Below, one piece after another: positions 8,833-18,314 of a stretch of DNA of 64,000 nucleotides. The stretch covers positions 62,001-126,000 of the forward strand of contig NZ_JOEV01000004.1 in NCBI RefSeq assembly GCF_000721105.1, written 5' to 3'. The position numbers were made by a program, and so were the translations under genes. The notes under the pieces are model-generated. The model was not told where the DNA came from. It saw nothing but the letters and a program-made list of their open reading frames with translations, and did not search any database. The DNA is from Streptomyces cellulosae (GTDB lineage Bacteria; Actinomycetota; Actinomycetes; Streptomycetales; Streptomycetaceae). How positions within the stretch are numbered: position 1 is the stretch's first letter; the number at the start of each line of letters is the position of its first letter.

Positions 8833-9129
8833 ATGTTCGGCAGGGTCCGCAAGTCCGGTGCAAGATTCCTCAACGCCGTGCGCGCCGAGGGGAAGGCCGA
8901 CCGGGAGGCTCGCCCACATAACCTGTTCGAGGCAGCGGCCGCCTATGTGTCGGCCTGCGCGGAGGACGACCAGGAACAGATCGACGAGGCCGCGGGCTGG
9001 GTGTCCCCGGAGGCGCTGTCGTTCGGGGTGAACGAGTTGGCGTGCCGGGCCGTGATCGCGCTGGCGCGGGAGCGGGACGAGTCGCCCCGGACCGTGGCGC
9101 GGGCGCTTCTGGGGCTTCCGGCGGCCTGA
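8833..9129 (+). CDS. Small hypothetical protein
   Basis: About 98 residues with high GC3 and a mostly helical composition (FEAAAAYVSACAEDDQEQI, then FGVNELACRAVIALARERD). I do not recognise a family. The start at 8833 is preferred because GGGGAGG lies nine bases upstream; the same frame is open from an ATG at 8788, adding 15 residues. No signal peptide or membrane segment. Codon use matches its neighbours, so it is probably a real gene. Confidence 0.65.
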   Translation: MFGRVRKSGARFLNAVRAEGKADREARPHNLFEAAAAYVSACAEDDQEQIDEAAGWVSPEALSFGVNELACRAVIALARERDESPRTVARALLGLPAA

Positions 9130-9285
9130 AGTTCCGGTGTCGCGTGGTCGATTCGCCCCGTCCGGCCGGAAAACTGCAGCTCCGGGTGGGCCGGGGAGCG
9201 GCCGCGCGCAGGAGGGGAGTCGTGACAAGCGCCTTCCGGGCGCACTAGGGTGCGCGCGGTTGGACGAACCGATGGGGAGGCTGGG

Positions 9286-10179
9286 ATGGTCGGGACGGAT
9301 GAGGATGCCGTCGCCGTCGCGGAGGACGCGCTCTATGTGCTGACGGCGGTGCTGCTGACGCCGGCGAAGTTCCCGAGCGTGCTGGGCGACGACTATCCGG
9401 ATGCCTGCGCGGCGCTCGGCCTCGCGCCGCTGGCCGACGGGTACGGACTGGTGCTCGGTCAGGACGGCGAAGGCGCCAGATGGACGGTCGTCGTCGACGA
9501 CGTGTCGCTGGTCGCCGTAGCCATCGCGTCCTGGGACTGCGGCATGGAGCACGACCTGTCGCCCGACGAGCGTACGGTGGTCGCCGCGCTGCCCGGCTGG
9601 CCCCTGGCGGTCGCCGTGTCGGCTCCGGGCGTACCGGAGCCGCACGACCCGGACCCCTCGGTCGCGGACCGTGCCCCGCTGGCACCGCCGGACACCTCCG
9701 TCTGGGGGCCGGCCCAGCGGCGGCTGGGGGCCGACGAGATCGCGCTCCAGTGGGCGACCTGGCGGGCTCAGCTCGACGACGTGAAGTCCGCGGGCGCCGC
9801 CGGCGGTGGCCTTGGGAACGCCGCGTCCTCCGGCGCCCCCGAGGAGGGCACCCTCGCCGGGGACAGCGACGACGGACGGGGTTCGACGGCGCGCGGCGTG
9901 ACTTTGGGCAGCCACAACGGCATCCGGCGCGTTCTCGCGGAGGCTCGCGCGTATGTGGACGCGCCACCGCCGCTCGGCCGCGTCCGGTCGTCGTTCGCCC
10001 CGGGGAACGCGCGGACCCTGCGGGCCGACGGCCCCGGCTGGTCGCTGGTGGCCAGGACCGACGACATCGCGTTCGTGCTGCTCGACGACGAGCCCGGGGA
10101 GGTCCTGCCGGTGGGCCGGGGGCCGGAACTTCCGGGTCTCCTGGAGGCTCTGGACAAGATCGCCGTACGTCCGCTCTGA
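9286..10179 (+). CDS. Hypothetical protein, 297 aa
   Basis: A 297-residue acidic soluble protein of unrecognised family. It has two ordered halves: an N-terminal part (VAVAEDALYVLTAVLLTPA to VVVDDVSLVAVAIASWDC) and a C-terminal part (GPGWSLVARTDDIAFVLLDD to LLEALDKIAVRPL). A low-complexity Gly/Ser/Asp linker of about 40 residues separates them. The start at 9286 is supported by GGGGAGG five bases upstream; an in-frame GTG at 9250 is less likely. The double alpha/beta architecture could be a SMI1/YwqJ-like or immunity-type fold, but that is a guess. Confidence 0.7.
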   Translation: MVGTDEDAVAVAEDALYVLTAVLLTPAKFPSVLGDDYPDACAALGLAPLADGYGLVLGQDGEGARWTVVVDDVSLVAVAIASWDCGMEHDLSPDERTVVAALPGWPLAVAVSAPGVPEPHDPDPSVADRAPLAPPDTSVWGPAQRRLGADEIALQWATWRAQLDDVKSAGAAGGGLGNAASSGAPEEGTLAGDSDDGRGSTARGVTLGSHNGIRRVLAEARAYVDAPPPLGRVRSSFAPGNARTLRADGPGWSLVARTDDIAFVLLDDEPGEVLPVGRGPELPGLLEALDKIAVRPL

Positions 10180-10365
10180 GGCTGTAGGGGCGGCGCACAC
10201 GTCCAGCCCCCTCCGAGGCCGCGCCGGCGGCGCACACGTCCCCAAGGGTCGTACGAAAGCCACGGGGCCGGCCCCGGTCGGCGTGCGCCCGCTCGCGAGC
10301 CATGCTCTGCGCAGGCCCGCGAGCGGTCAGGGGGTCGGCTTGGGCGCGTCGGTGGTCGGCCTGTG

Positions 10366-10425
10366 CGGGTCTGTTCGGCCCGGGTCTGTTCGGCCCGGGT
10401 CTGTTCGGCCCGGGTCTGTTCGGCA
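10366..10425. repeat. 15-bp tandem repeat, four copies
   Basis: The 15-base unit cgggtctgttcggcc occurs four times head to tail (10366-10380, 10381-10395, 10396-10410 and 10411-10425, the last base changed). It ends five bases before the stop codon of the minus-strand membrane protein gene. The unit is not strongly palindromic, so it is not an obvious terminator. Confidence 0.93.
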
Positions 10426-10430
10426 GGGTG

Positions 10431-10613
10431 TCAGCGGCCGAGCTCCTTGCGGGTCACACGGCGCAGCCTGCGCCGCTGGGCCGGGTCCAACGTGAGATAA
10501 GCGGCGGCCGGGACTCCCAGGACTATCAGGAGCGCGGCCCACCAGGGCAGCCAGATCAGCAGGATGAGACCGACCGCCACACCCCCTGCGGCGATCTTCG
10601 CCTTCTTCGACAT
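10431..10613 (-). CDS. Small membrane protein, 60 aa
   Basis: Starts at ATG 10613 (MSKKAKIA), with GGAGGCGAC a few bases upstream on the coding strand; the frame is open farther but without coding character. Two hydrophobic stretches (AAGGVAVGLILLIWLPWW and AALLIVLGVPAAAYLTL) suggest a hairpin membrane protein. A basic tail follows (AQRRRLRRVTRKELGR). Family and function are not recognised. Positive-inside tail and short length are typical of streptomycete small membrane proteins. Confidence 0.7.
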   Translation of the reverse strand: MSKKAKIAAGGVAVGLILLIWLPWWAALLIVLGVPAAAYLTLDPAQRRRLRRVTRKELGR

Positions 10614-10706
10614 GTGCGTCGCCTCCTTCGCGGCCACTGCCGCTCTCTGTCCAGAAGAACGGGTTCGCGTCTCCCACGGTTCCGGAACGCGACCCTGAGA
10701 CATCCC

Positions 10707-11774
10707 CTAGATGTGCCCCTGTTCAGCGCGCAGGGGCTCTCCCACCTCGCGCATGTGGCGCAGGGCCTGTCGATAGGAGTCGACGAGCCCGGTCTCCGCG
10801 TAGGGGATACCCAATTCCCTGCAGTGGGCGCGCACAAGGGGCTGGACGAGCCGCAGATGCGGGCGGGGCATGTTGGGGAAGAGGTGATGCTCGATCTGGT
10901 AGTTGAGGCCGCCCAGGAACCAGTCGGTCAGGAGACCGCCGCGGATGTTCCTCGAGGTGAGCACCTGGCGGCGCAGGTGGCCCCACGGCCGGCCGGTCAC
11001 GTCCGGCATCTCCATGCCCTTGTGGTTGGGCGCGAAGGACAGCCCCAGATGCAGGCCGAAGAGGGCCTGGTGAAGGGCGGCGAACGCCAGGGCCTTGCCG
11101 GGTGTCATGGACGTCAGCAGCAACGCCGCATAGCCCGCGACATGGGTCACCAGGAGCAGGGCCTCCACGGACCGCTCCTCGGGCGACTGCCGACGCAGGT
11201 CCTTGAAGCCCTGGACCTTCAGGGCCACTCCTTCGAGGAGGGTGAGCGGGAAGAACAGCCAGGCCTGGTGCCGGGTGAGCCAGCGCCGGAAGCCGGTCCG
11301 CTCCTTCGCCTGCTCGCCGGTGAAGACGAGGACGTCGGCGGCGACATCGGGGTCCTTGTCGATGTGGTTGGGGTTGGCGTGGTGCCGGGTGTGCTTGTGG
11401 TTCCACCAGGAATAGCTCATCCCGAGGAGCAGGTTGCCGTGGATCAGGCCGAGGAGGCGGCCCGCCGCCTTGCTGCCGGTGATCTGGGCGTGGCCGGCGT
11501 CGTGGCCTATGAAGGCCGTGCGCGCGCAGAGGACGGCGAGTACGGGCGCGAGGAGCAGCGTCCACCAGGTGTCGCCGAGCAGGACGACACCCGCGGCGAC
11601 GCCGGCCAGGGCGAGCGCGTTGAGGGCGATGACGCGCGCGTACCAGCCGTACCGGCGTTCCAGCAGGTCCTGGCCCTTGACCACGCGCAAGAGCGGCGCG
11701 AACTCGCTCCCGCCGGGCGGCGGGCCGGACGTGTCCCGTGGGCGGACTGCGACGGTCGGCGTGGTCTGGGACAT
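10707..11774 (-). CDS. Membrane fatty-acid desaturase
   Basis: A 355-residue integral membrane di-iron desaturase of the FADS/DesA3-like superfamily, introducing a double bond into acyl chains of lipids or acyl-CoA. The three histidine boxes are intact: HDAGH (box 1), HKHTRHH (box 2) and QIEHH (box 3). Four hydrophobic segments flank them. The start is set at ATG 11774 (MSQTTPTVAV), with GGGAG upstream; ATG at 11837 in frame is an alternative. It is divergent from the SNF2 helicase gene across about 240 bases. No ferredoxin or reductase partner gene lies next to it. Confidence 0.9.
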   Translation of the reverse strand: MSQTTPTVAVRPRDTSGPPPGGSEFAPLLRVVKGQDLLERRYGWYARVIALNALALAGVAAGVVLLGDTWWTLLLAPVLAVLCARTAFIGHDAGHAQITGSKAAGRLLGLIHGNLLLGMSYSWWNHKHTRHHANPNHIDKDPDVAADVLVFTGEQAKERTGFRRWLTRHQAWLFFPLTLLEGVALKVQGFKDLRRQSPEERSVEALLLVTHVAGYAALLLTSMTPGKALAFAALHQALFGLHLGLSFAPNHKGMEMPDVTGRPWGHLRRQVLTSRNIRGGLLTDWFLGGLNYQIEHHLFPNMPRPHLRLVQPLVRAHCRELGIPYAETGLVDSYRQALRHMREVGEPLRAEQGHI

Positions 11775-12018
11775 GTCGGAACTCCCGCTCTCCTGAGGAA
11801 ACGCGCTGACCTGAGGAAACGTACGGTTCGACGACATGCCGCGACCATGAGGGCACCCCCCGTGTGCGTACGGGGGGCAACACCGCGCGGATGGGGGGTT
11901 GACAACACCCCGGAGGGAAGTGACGCAGGCCACACCTCGGCGATGCCGGATGGGCCGTCGGCGTGCTGTACTCTCGGCAATCCGAGCTCAGTAGTCAAAT
12001 TTGAGGAGTACAGCAGCT

Positions 12019-14904
12019 GTGCGGAGTTCTCCCTCGGAATTACCGTCCGATCTCTCCGAACTGGCCGCCTGCTGCGCTCTTTTCGTGCCCGGCGACCCGG
12101 CACGTTCCGGCACCGTCGCCTTCTGGCGCCCGGATGGCGTCGCCCCGCCGGTCGTCGCGTCGGGGTCGGTCGAGGACCTGATCGTGGTGCTGTCCGGCGG
12201 CGCGGGGGTCGAGCGGGTGAGCGTGCCGGCCGTCCTGCTGCCCGTGCGGTCCGCGCTGCCGGTCCTCACGCGCGCGCGTACCCTCTCGCATGCCGACCGC
12301 GCGACCGCCTTCTGGGGCACGGCGAGTGTGTTCGCCCTGCACTTCCTCGCTCGCGGACTGATGTTGCCCGGCCTGTCCACGGGCGACCACGACGCCTGGC
12401 GCGTGGGTCCATTGGGGACGGAGGACGTGGAGCGCGTCCGTCGACTGGCCGCCGCCATGCCGCCCGAGGCCTACGCCGTGCCGGTGGACGGACCTGGATC
12501 GCTGCGGCTGCCCGATCCCGAACAGCTGTTGCGCGCCTTCCTGGACGCCGTCGCCGACACCCTGCCCCGCACACCCGCCGCGCCGCTGGCGGCCGGCGGA
12601 CCTGCGTATGCGGCACAGGAGCCGCAGTTCCTGCCCGAGCAGCGGGCGTGGGCCGGCGATGTCGCCGCGGGCCATGACGCGGGCGTGCGGGTCTCCCTGC
12701 GGGTCGAGGTGCCGGGTCTTGGCGCCGAGGCGCAGACCGAAGCCGCGCCGGCGTTCCGGGCCGTGCTGCAGGTGCACAGCGTCAGCGACCCGGCGCTCGT
12801 CGCGGATGCCACGGAGGTGTGGAAGGGCTCCGGCGCGGCGGGCGGGGGCTCGATCGCGTCACTCGCGGGCTTCGGCCCCCGTGCGCGGTTGGACGCCCTG
12901 CTCGCGCTCCGCCGGGCGGCACGGGCCTGGCCGCCACTCATGCCACTGCTCTCGGCCACCGTCCCCGATGCCGTGGAACTCGCCGCCGAGGAGGTCACCG
13001 AACTCCTCGGCGAGGGCACGCGCGCGCTCGCCGGTGCCGGAGTGGAGGTGCACTGGCCGAAGGAACTGGCCCACCAGCTGACCGCACGCGCGGTGGTGGG
13101 TCCGCCGGGCGACGCGGAGGGACCGGCCAAGGTCTCGTCGGACACCCCGTCGTTCCTGTCCGCCGACGCCCTGCTCACCTTCAACTGGCGGTTCTCCCTC
13201 GGCGATCAGCAGCTCACGCGCGAGGAACTGGACCGTCTCGCCGAGGCCGACCGACCCGTGGTGCGGCTGCGCGACCAGTGGGTCCTCGTCGATCCCGTGG
13301 AAATGCGCCGGGCCCGCGCCCAGCAGGACCGCAAGGTGACGCCCGTGGACGCGCTCAGCGCCGCGCTGACGGGCTCGACGGAGGTCGACGGGAACTCCGT
13401 CGCCGTACACGCCACGGGCTGGCTGGCGGCCCTGCGGGAGCGCCTCGCGGACCCCGAGACGCAGGAACCGGTCGGCCGGCCCGCCGCGCTCGACGCCACC
13501 CTGCGGGACTACCAGCTCCGCGGGCTGAGCTGGCTGGTCCGGATGACGTCGCTGGGCCTGGGCTGCTGTCTGGCCGACGACATGGGACTCGGCAAGACGA
13601 TCACCCTGATCGCGCTGCATCTGCACCGGCAGACAGAACCGGCGTCCACCGGCCCCACGCTCGTGGTGTGTCCGACCTCGCTGATGGGCAACTGGCAGCG
13701 GGAGATCGAAAGGTTCGCGCCGGGCACGCCCGTACGCCGCTTCCACGGGGCGCGCCGCAGCCTGGAAGCCCTTGCCGACGGGGAGTTCGTGCTCACCACG
13801 TACGGCACGATGCGGCTGGACGCAGAGCGGCTCGCCGAAGTTCCGTGGGGCATGGTGGTGGCGGACGAGGCCCAGCATGTGAAGAACCCTTACTCGGAGA
13901 CCGCCCGCCGACTGCGGTCCATCGGCGGACGCGCGCGCGTGGCTCTCACCGGCACCCCGGTCGAGAACAACCTCTCGGAACTGTGGGCGATCCTCGACTG
14001 GACGACGCCGGGCCTGCTCGGCCGCCTCGGCACCTTCCGCACACGGTACGCGCAAGCCGTCGAGGGCGGTCGGGACCCGCAGGCCGCCGAGCGGCTGACC
14101 CGGCTGGTGCGGCCCTTCCTGCTGCGCCGCCGCAAGGCGGATCCGGGGATCGCCCCGGAACTGCCGCCGAAGACCGAGACCGACCGTGCCGTGCCGCTCA
14201 CCAGGGAACAGGCCGGGCTCTACGAGGCCGTGGTGCGTGAGACGCTCGCGGAGATCTCCGGCGCGGACAGGATGGCGCGCCGCGGGATGATCGTGAAGCT
14301 GCTGACGGGCTTGAAGCAGATCTGCAACCACCCGGCCCAGTTCCTGAAGGAGGACCGGCCGAGGATCGCCGGGCGTTCGGGAAAGCTGGAGCTCCTGGAC
14401 GAACTCCTGGACACCATCCTCGCCGAGGGGGCGTGCGTTCTGGTCTTCACGCAGTACGTGCGGATGGCGCGGCTCATCGAACGGCACCTGTCCGACCGTG
14501 GAGTGGCCTCGCAGTTCCTGCACGGCGCAACCCCCGTCCCCGCCCGCGAGGAGATGGTGCGGCGCTTCCAGGAGGGTGAGGTTCCCGTGTTCCTGCTGTC
14601 GTTGAAGGCCGCGGGTACGGGGCTGAACCTCACCCGGGCGGAGCACGTGGTGCACTACGACCGCTGGTGGAACCCCGCTGTCGAGGCGCAGGCGACCGAC
14701 CGGGCGTACCGCATCGGCCAGACCCGCCCCGTACAGGTGCACCGGCTGATCACGGAGGGAACCATCGAGGATCGCATCGCCGACATGCTGACCCGCAAGA
14801 GAGAGCTGGCCGACGCCGTGCTGGGGGCCGGAGAGGCGGCACTCACGGAACTGACGGACGCGGAACTGACCGACCTGGTCGAGCTGCGAGAGGGCGGACG
14901 ATGA
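12019..14904 (+). CDS. SNF2-family DNA-dependent ATPase/helicase
   Basis: A 961-residue Swi2/Snf2 protein. Residues 1-490 form a bacterial SNF2-associated N-terminal region, followed by the two RecA-like domains: motif I DDMGLGKT near residue 525, DEAQ box at 616-619, TGTPVENNLSELWAI, and C-terminal motifs LVFTQYVRMA, LKAAGTGLNLT and RAYRIGQTRPVQ. Such proteins translocate on double-stranded DNA and remodel protein-DNA complexes. GTG at 12019 is chosen because GAGGAG lies ten bases upstream; TTG at 12001 is also in frame. The stop overlaps the SWIM protein start as ATGA, so the pair is coupled. Confidence 0.93.
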   Translation: MRSSPSELPSDLSELAACCALFVPGDPARSGTVAFWRPDGVAPPVVASGSVEDLIVVLSGGAGVERVSVPAVLLPVRSALPVLTRARTLSHADRATAFWGTASVFALHFLARGLMLPGLSTGDHDAWRVGPLGTEDVERVRRLAAAMPPEAYAVPVDGPGSLRLPDPEQLLRAFLDAVADTLPRTPAAPLAAGGPAYAAQEPQFLPEQRAWAGDVAAGHDAGVRVSLRVEVPGLGAEAQTEAAPAFRAVLQVHSVSDPALVADATEVWKGSGAAGGGSIASLAGFGPRARLDALLALRRAARAWPPLMPLLSATVPDAVELAAEEVTELLGEGTRALAGAGVEVHWPKELAHQLTARAVVGPPGDAEGPAKVSSDTPSFLSADALLTFNWRFSLGDQQLTREELDRLAEADRPVVRLRDQWVLVDPVEMRRARAQQDRKVTPVDALSAALTGSTEVDGNSVAVHATGWLAALRERLADPETQEPVGRPAALDATLRDYQLRGLSWLVRMTSLGLGCCLADDMGLGKTITLIALHLHRQTEPASTGPTLVVCPTSLMGNWQREIERFAPGTPVRRFHGARRSLEALADGEFVLTTYGTMRLDAERLAEVPWGMVVADEAQHVKNPYSETARRLRSIGGRARVALTGTPVENNLSELWAILDWTTPGLLGRLGTFRTRYAQAVEGGRDPQAAERLTRLVRPFLLRRRKADPGIAPELPPKTETDRAVPLTREQAGLYEAVVRETLAEISGADRMARRGMIVKLLTGLKQICNHPAQFLKEDRPRIAGRSGKLELLDELLDTILAEGACVLVFTQYVRMARLIERHLSDRGVASQFLHGATPVPAREEMVRRFQEGEVPVFLLSLKAAGTGLNLTRAEHVVHYDRWWNPAVEAQATDRAYRIGQTRPVQVHRLITEGTIEDRIADMLTRKRELADAVLGAGEAALTELTDAELTDLVELREGGR

Positions 14905-16226
14905 GCGGGGCCACCGAGTACGACGACATGGAGCGCACGTTCGCTGCGCTGCCGCCCGCGTACGGGCGGGGCTTCGCGCAGACGTGGTGGGGGCAGGCCT
15001 GGCTGAAGGCCCTGGAGGACACCGCTCTGGACTCGGAACAGGTGAAGGCGGGCCGCAGGCTCGCGCGCGCGGGAGCGGTGGGCGCGGTGTCGGTACGCCC
15101 GGGACGCGTCACGGCCGTCGTGAAGGACCGTGACGGTACGGCGCACCGGGCCGACGTCCTGCTCGGGGAGTTGTCCGGCGAGCAGTGGAATCGGTTTGTC
15201 GACATGACAGTCGAGCGGGCGGGCCATGTCGCGGCACTGCTGGACCGGGAGATGCCGTCGCACCTGGTCGAGGACGCGGCAGCGGCCGGGGTCGAGCTGC
15301 TGCCGGGCATGGGAGACCTGGAACCCGAGTGCGACTGCGGCGCCTGGGACCACTGCGGGCACACGACGGCTCTGTGCCTCCAGGTGGCCCGCCTGCTGGA
15401 CCAGGATCCCTTCCTGCTGATCCTGCTGCGGGGACGCGCCGAACGCTCCCTGCTGGACGCCCTCCAGGAGCACAGCGCCGGGCCCAGCCGGGAGCCGGCC
15501 GGGGAGACCGCTGAGCCGGCGACAACGGATGCCGCGGAGGCGTACGCGGCCGGGGACATCCTGCCGCCGCTGCCCGGCCTGCCCGAACTCCCCACAGGGC
15601 CCGGGTTACCGCCGTCCCTGAACACGGAGGCTCCGCCCGCGCCCGGAGTCGATCCGGCAGCTCTGGAGTTCCTGGCCGCCCGGACCGCAGTGGAGGCGCA
15701 CCGTCTGCTCGTGGACGCGCTCAGCGAGGGGCCGGAACCCGGCGGGGCGGAAGCGGAGTTGACGGTGGCCCAGGACGCCGTCCGCCTGGCCGCGGGCGCC
15801 CCCGCGCAGTCCGTCGCGGACCGGCTCGCCGTCGGGTCCGGACGCACCGCCGAGCAACTGGACCTGGCCGTGCGGGCCTGGCGTTACGGAGGTGCGGCCG
15901 CGGTCTCCGTGTACGAGGAGAAGTGGGCCGTGGAAGGGGAAACACTCGCCCGCGCGCGTGCCGCCCTGGACTCGGCCTGGGACGACGACGAACGGCCGAC
16001 ACTACGGGCCACGGGCAACCGCTGGACCGCTGTCGGCACACCGGGCCAACTGCGCCTGGGACAGGACGGCCGCTGGTGGCCGTACCAGAGGGAACGCGGG
16101 CGTTGGGTGCCGGCGGGAGGTGCCACCCAGGACCCCGCGACGGCACTGGCGTCGATGGAGCCGATGGAACCGATGGAACCGATGGAGGAGGAGAAGAGGG
16201 GGAGGGAGGAGACGAGGGACTCCTGA
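14901..16226 (+). CDS. SWIM zinc-finger protein coupled to SNF2
   Basis: A 441-residue protein with a SWIM zinc finger: Cys144-x-Cys146-x5-Cys152-x-His154 in ECDCGAWDHCGH. The N-terminus has the conserved TFAALPPAYGRGFAQTWWGQ and GRRLARAGAVGAVSV segments of this bacterial family. SWIM domains bind DNA or proteins and recur beside SNF2 ATPases in actinobacteria. It starts inside the SNF2 stop codon (ATGA, 14901-14904), so the two products are probably made in fixed ratio. The C-terminus ends in a short MEP repeat and a charged Glu/Arg tail encoded by a repeated atggaaccg unit. Confidence 0.88.
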   Translation: MSGATEYDDMERTFAALPPAYGRGFAQTWWGQAWLKALEDTALDSEQVKAGRRLARAGAVGAVSVRPGRVTAVVKDRDGTAHRADVLLGELSGEQWNRFVDMTVERAGHVAALLDREMPSHLVEDAAAAGVELLPGMGDLEPECDCGAWDHCGHTTALCLQVARLLDQDPFLLILLRGRAERSLLDALQEHSAGPSREPAGETAEPATTDAAEAYAAGDILPPLPGLPELPTGPGLPPSLNTEAPPAPGVDPAALEFLAARTAVEAHRLLVDALSEGPEPGGAEAELTVAQDAVRLAAGAPAQSVADRLAVGSGRTAEQLDLAVRAWRYGGAAAVSVYEEKWAVEGETLARARAALDSAWDDDERPTLRATGNRWTAVGTPGQLRLGQDGRWWPYQRERGRWVPAGGATQDPATALASMEPMEPMEPMEEEKRGREETRDS

Positions 16227-16371
16227 GCCTTCCGGGCCTGGTGAAGAGCCTCCTCCCGGGCCTTGTGGAGCGGCCTCCTTGAGAGCGGCCCGCCGAAGTT
16301 GATCCTCCGTTGCGGCAGGACGGACGTACGGGCGGCTGCCGCATGGCACCTGATGTCATTGGGCCCGACGG

Positions 16372-16869
16372 CTAGGGAAGTTGGTCGGCCAGTGACGGGA
16401 TCAGCGATTCGAGGCCACTCGGAAGGTCGCTCGGAAAGCCGCTCGGCAACTCGGTCGGGAACCTCGACGGCAGGTCGCTGGGCACCTCGGTCGGCAGGCT
16501 GAAGGAGGGTGCGGGAGAACGGCTCGTGCCGGCGCTGCTCTCGGGCGGCGGTTTCTTGTCCGGCGAGCCGTCGCCGTCCGCCGCCATGAGGGCGACCACG
16601 GCCACGGCCACGGCCGCCACGAGCACGGCCAGCAGGATGTAGAGCGGGCTGCGGCGCCTTTTCGGGCCGCCCCGATCACCGGTCGGGCTCATCGGCTGAG
16701 TCGGATACGGGCCGCCGTACGGAGGCGGCCCGTCGTGGCCGTACACCTGAGGGGGTGATCCAGGAGGTGGCCCAGGAGGTGGCCCGGGCGGTGGTCCGAA
16801 ACCGCCGCCCTGCGGCGGGGTGTCATCCGGTGGTCCGGGCGGCTGAGGAGGTACCGGCGGCATGCCCAT
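16372..16869 (-). CDS. Proline-rich single-pass membrane protein
   Basis: About 165 residues: a Pro/Gly-rich cytoplasmic N-terminus (many PPG units), a KRRRSP stop-transfer-like charge cluster, one membrane helix (LYILLAVLVAAVAVAVVALM) and an external Ser/Pro-rich tail with six or more degenerate LPS-xFP repeats (DLPSRFP, ELPSGFP, DLPSGLE). No catalytic domain. Start chosen at ATG 16869; ATG 16863 or an upstream GTG are possible since no clear ribosome site is seen. Function unknown; a cell-envelope role is inference from topology. Confidence 0.65.
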   Translation of the reverse strand: MGMPPVPPQPPGPPDDTPPQGGGFGPPPGPPPGPPPGSPPQVYGHDGPPPYGGPYPTQPMSPTGDRGGPKRRRSPLYILLAVLVAAVAVAVVALMAADGDGSPDKKPPPESSAGTSRSPAPSFSLPTEVPSDLPSRFPTELPSGFPSDLPSGLESLIPSLADQLP

Positions 16870-17010
16870 ACCGTCCAGAGTCACCCGGAGCCGGTCATGT
16901 CGCGACCCCTGCACGGAAGTTGGTACGGGCTCATGCCAGGGACCGCATGATTCCGGAACATTCCGTGCGGGGCGCCCCACAGGCGCCTCGAAGGTCACGT
17001 GCCGAACGAG

Positions 17011-17026
17011 TGCACGCGCGCGTGCA
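17011..17026. other. Perfect 16-bp palindrome beside xylA stop
   Basis: TGCACGCGCGCGTGCA is a perfect palindrome six bases before the end of xylA (minus strand) in the 162-base convergent or intergenic space. It has no loop and no T tract, so it is not a normal intrinsic terminator; a protein site or chance alternating purine/pyrimidine DNA are both possible. Confidence 0.5.
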
Positions 17027-17031
17027 TGCGT

Positions 17032-18314
<1,283 letters not shown>

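Noticed and set aside
10302..12677. 791-codon open frame on the plus strand
   Set aside because: It runs opposite to the membrane protein and desaturase genes and into the SNF2 gene in another frame; arginine/proline-rich composition with no domain. The desaturase histidine boxes on the minus strand are decisive.
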